Origin: Nageia nagi
Taxonomy: Eukaryota > Pinophyta
Length of the DNA stretch: 64,000 nt
Reading direction: 5' to 3'
NCBI GenBank assembly: GCA_050084985.1
Contig: JBITNC010000001.1
Span: forward strand, 103,478,001-103,542,000
Positions within the stretch are counted from its first letter, which is position 1, and every line of letters starts with the position of its first letter. The notes beneath the pieces are model-generated. The model was not told the origin of the DNA. It searched no databases and worked only from the letters and a program-made list of their open reading frames with translations. Below are positions 60,402-64,000 of the stretch, in pieces. Position numbers and translations under genes: made by a program.

Positions 60402-62440
60402 AATTATTTCTAATTATATTGCTCAATGTTGAAGTAGGTTAGTGATATTATTATCAACATCATCATTGGATTAGTGATTAATATGTCAAGGGCTATAAGG
60501 GTTGATGATGATCCTATACCACCATTGATTCATGAGTGGAGAATAGATATTTCATGATCAAATGATCAAGACTAGATAGCACCAAACATTCATCCTAAGA
60601 GAACAAACATATCTTCAAATGAAAATGACGTATATATTATGAATGTATACTCAAATTTTATTATATAAGTATAAATTTAAAATTAATTAAATTTTTACTT
60701 TTATGAAAAATTATATGCTTTTATTAATTAGTTAATATTATGGATAATGTTATGGGATTATATTCAATCTTCATCTTCAAAAGATGATGATGATCATGAG
60801 GTAATTAATTAGCATGCATGATTGTTTAATTTGATTTTCAATTTTTTCATGAAGGATTTTTTTACTTGTATTGATGTTTATATTAGTCCCAATGAAAATT
60901 ATTGTTAAACTCAATTAAGTATTTAATTAGTAGAGATGAAGTAGCCATAGAGTTGTACCGAGTAGGATGTGCATTTCCAGGAACTAAACCAATGGATGAA
61001 AATGTGATAGATGGATTTAGTAACCCTATCACTCTTCATTACAAATTACTTGTTGTATGTGGTTTTTCAAGATGTAAGGGTTGAAAAAAATATCAAAGGG
61101 GAGATGTATAAATACATTATTATGAAATTGATGGTCTACCTAATATAGAGGGAGAATTACCTCCTACAGTTAATAAATATCACATTGGTCTAGTTGAATG
61201 TACTAGATGTGTTGAACATATATAAGAGAATGTTAGGTATAAAATGCTAGAATATGTTGATTCATAAAATGAATATAAATCAAAATAATGTACAAGAATA
61301 AGAAATGAAATATGAATTCATTGATTATGGCTACCAAATGTTGAGCTAGTCAACCTACCAGATGAGAGTGTTGGTGATTTATATTTAACACCTAATTTTG
61401 TACATTTATACAAGTATACCTATGACCATAAGGCACATGGTGTATGGCCAATCAGAAAACTTTTTCCAAAAGCTTATGAAAAATTCACTTATTATGGTCA
61501 TTCATATATGATTAAACCTTTTAATATACCTAATGAAGGCATGGGTTTGCTTATATTATCAAATATACAAGTTTTTCCATTTATTGAAAAAGAGCCATTG
61601 ATGCCATTTTATGGGCCAATTTACAATATTATGAACTAGAGGATATTAACATCATATTTGTTTAGTATGGATAAATATGGTATGTATGCAAATGCAACAT
61701 CACAAATAAAAGATGTAGAACATATGTACATTAATGGTCGATCGAATATACATGGAAATATTATAGGAGATATAAACAACTACAAAGACATAAGAAATCC
61801 AAAAAAATTATGGATTTGGGGAATATGCAAATGATAAATATGACTTTATGCCTATAAAAATAATTTTTTTTGTAGGTTTGGCTCCTATTGAAACTCTTAA
61901 CCTTGGTGATGAGATCTTACTACTTTCCAACATCAATAAACATATTCTAGTATGTAAGAGACATTTGGATTCAAGAGATCCAAATGTATTTATTAAACCA
62001 AGATAAAAGCATAAATGAAAAGAAGATTGTAGTAGAAATTAAATAATGTTTGTAGTTCTAGGCATGCAGTTATGACTTTAGACTATATTATTTGCTATTT
62101 TGTCAAAGATTCTTAAGGGAGGTTATTTTTTAAAGAACATAATTGTTGGAATTTTTGATATATTTTTACTTAAACTCATGTTATTTGTGCAATTTTTACT
62201 TAAATTTATATACTTGTTAAAGTTATTGACATATACTTATTGGATATTACAAATACTTGTTAAAGTTATTTTTTAATTATATTAATTATTTAAATAACTA
62301 ATTTCACAAGCATATCATATTGTAAAAGATACACAAGATGAGTCAAATACAATATCTTATATGCCAATCTTACATTGAAAAAATATTCATTGGAAAAAAA
62401 GGAATCAACTAAAGAATATATTAAGTAGGGATGCATATGT
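60402..62440 (+). pseudogene. Coding-like remnant upstream of CACTA transposase, family not recognised
   Basis: A 60-codon open piece (60,902-61,084) contains ELYRVGCAFPGTKPMDENVI and reads on through stops (GLPNIEGELPPTVNKYH, HGVWPIRKLFPKAYEKFTYY, near 61,430-61,490) to about 61,830 in related frames. No domain is recognised. Being on the same strand and just ahead of the TNP2 gene, it may be part of the same CACTA element. An intact upstream end or terminal CACTA was not found. Confidence 0.4.
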
Positions 62441-62447
62441 AGAATTC

Positions 62448-64000
62448 ATGAAAAATCCAAATCTAATGGCTTCTATTCAATTCATGAATTCAAATAGTGA
62501 AAATTATGAAAGACATTATAATGCTCATGATCAACAACAAAATGCAATGGATGATTTATTTCAATCAATCTATATAGATGAGAATGATACAAATGTAGAT
62601 ATGAATGATAACCCTCATGCACATGATGATGGAATAGGAGGTGATTTAAAAAATGATAACATGTATGCTACTACCAAAATACCTTTATACAATGGAGCAT
62701 CTATTTTCAAGTTGGAAGTGCCCTACTTATCATGAATATAAAGGCCAAAAATGGTTGGTCAGATACAAATGTCAATGATATTCAAGTATGTATTTATTTT
62801 TATAATTTTTATAATTTTTGTAAATTTATTGAATATTTTTCTAACTTTGTTTATTATATACATAATAATTTTATGGTTTTATTTGTATTATAGGTTACTA
62901 AATGAAAAATGAACTCCAAGTGACAATGTCATCCCTTATTCATGTAGAAAATCATGAAATTTTTTGAACAATGTAGGGGTACCATGTGTTTCATACCATG
63001 CTTGTGTTAATGATTGCATATTATATAGAGGATGATATGAAAAATTGAGTGTATGTACGATGTGTGGTGCAAATATATATCATCCAATAACTATAGGAAA
63101 AATATTAATTTGAAGGTTGTTCACCATATTCTAATTACCAATAGCCTCATTAGAATGTATAAATGTGATTCACTTGCATAGTATATGGATTGGCATGCAA
63201 AAAAAAGAAGTGAAGATGATGTATTACTCATTCTTGAAGATTCTAGAGCAATGAAACATATAGGAAATATGTGGCCTAATAAATTTTGGGATGAACTTAG
63301 AAGTCTTAGGTTGGGTTTAGTAATTGATGGTTTTAATCCACATTCCATAAAATCATCTAACTATTTAGTTTGGCTCGTTGTTATATTCAATTATAACATA
63401 CCTCCATGGATGTCCTTGAAAAAGGAATATTTATCGTTAACTCTTTTAGTTCCTAGACCACATCAGGTGAAAAATATGGATATATACCTTGAACCATTAA
63501 TTGATTAAGTGATGCAAATATGAAATGGAATTTAGAATATGATTACCATAAGTAGATCCATCCAACAAAGATCATTGACATTGTATGGCATACTCTATTG
63601 GACTATACATGATTATCTACATCTTAGTGTTTGTTCAAGTATGTATATAATTTTAATTACATTTACATTTATATTAAAATATTAAATTATAAATATTTAA
63701 TTTTATAAAATTATATATAGTAATTATTCTCTAATAAAAATGTATTACAGGCTTACGTACAAAAGGTTATCATGCTTGTCCATGGTGTGTAGGAAATCTC
63801 ACAATAAGATATTCAAAAGACTTGCAAAAGATGGAATACCTTGGCCACATAAAATATTTACCATTAGATCATGAGTTTTGAAATATGAAATCATAGTTTG
63901 GTCAAGTTGATCACATTAAAACTCCCAAAAATGCATCTCCTTAGAATTGGTTAAAAATGTACCAAGAAAGTGAAGAAAAATGTTGGATAAAGGCCTTTGA
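62448..64000 (+). pseudogene. CACTA (En/Spm) TNP2-like transposase, partial and decayed
   Basis: The N-terminal part (62,448-62,735) is acidic. Then MNIKAKNGWSDTNVND, an intron-like gap (GT at 62,786 to AG at 62,893), and a zinc motif HACVNDCILYRG with VCTMCGA (62,997-63,070) match the conserved start of TNP2 transposases. Next comes a 107-codon open piece (63,185-63,508): DWHAKKRSED, LRLGLVIDGFNPHS and NYNIPPWMSLKKEYLSLTLL. WTIHDYLHLSVCS precedes a second intron (63,639-63,750), and LRTKGYHACPWC and YLGHIKYLPLDHEF follow. The transposase would cut CACTA termini. Several stops and frame changes kill it; the gene runs off the right edge. Both introns have GT-AG ends, and the second preserves the frame. 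Confidence 0.85.

Overview
This is a nuclear genome window from a land plant with a large, repeat-filled genome. The reasons are nested Ty3/gypsy LTR retrotransposons of the plant Athila/Tat (OTA) group, a CACTA transposase, a plant mobile domain (PMD) gene, degenerate CCCTAAA plant-type telomere repeats, and a decay pattern that points to CHG cytosine methylation. Long interstitial telomere-like arrays and very old, AT-rich elements would suit a gymnosperm, but the sequence alone does not prove it. I see no intact host gene and no tRNA or rRNA gene. Almost every coding region is a decayed transposon gene.

Layout. (1) 1 to about 10,545, minus strand: element A, a Tat-like retrotransposon whose 3' end lies off the left edge. 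From its 5' side it has an LTR with tandem repeats, gag, protease, an extra archaeal-type RNase H, RT, RNase H, integrase, then a long extra 3' ORF. (2) About 10,600 to 19,000, plus strand: element B, an older Athila-like element. Only protease, RT, RNase H, integrase, a 2.7-kb extra 3' ORF and the start of an LTR are visible. Element A appears to have inserted between its gag and protease. (3) 19,000-22,180: non-coding DNA with a possible copia-type LTR and a CACTA-like end carrying a 23-bp tandem array.

(4) 22,186-50,884, minus strand: element C, a giant Tat-like element with both LTRs, primer-binding site, polypurine tract and a perfect 5-bp target duplication (AATAT). It carries gag, protease, RT, RNase H, a second RNase H and integrase (37.96 to 30.4 kb), an extra sense ORF, and, on the opposite strand, a PMD-family ORF at 24.7-26.7 kb. 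(5) About 38,280-48,496, minus strand, inside the 5' leader of C: element D, with LTRs up to 3.8 kb, an initiator-Met primer-binding site and no visible pol, resembling a large non-autonomous derivative.

(6) 50,890-52,650: a spliced, minus-strand, transposon-like pseudogene. (7) 52,870-60,390: telomere-derived DNA in three forms: a satellite of about 300 bp, a 22-24-bp array, and a 2.5-kb heptamer array, with AT-rich filler between them. (8) 60,400-64,000: plus-strand CACTA element remains with a TNP2-type transposase that runs off the right edge.

The most interesting points are the antisense PMD ORF inside element C, the near-total loss of CAG codons but not CAA codons in that ORF, the different placement of the extra RNase H in elements A and C, and the repeated presence of extra 3' ORFs.
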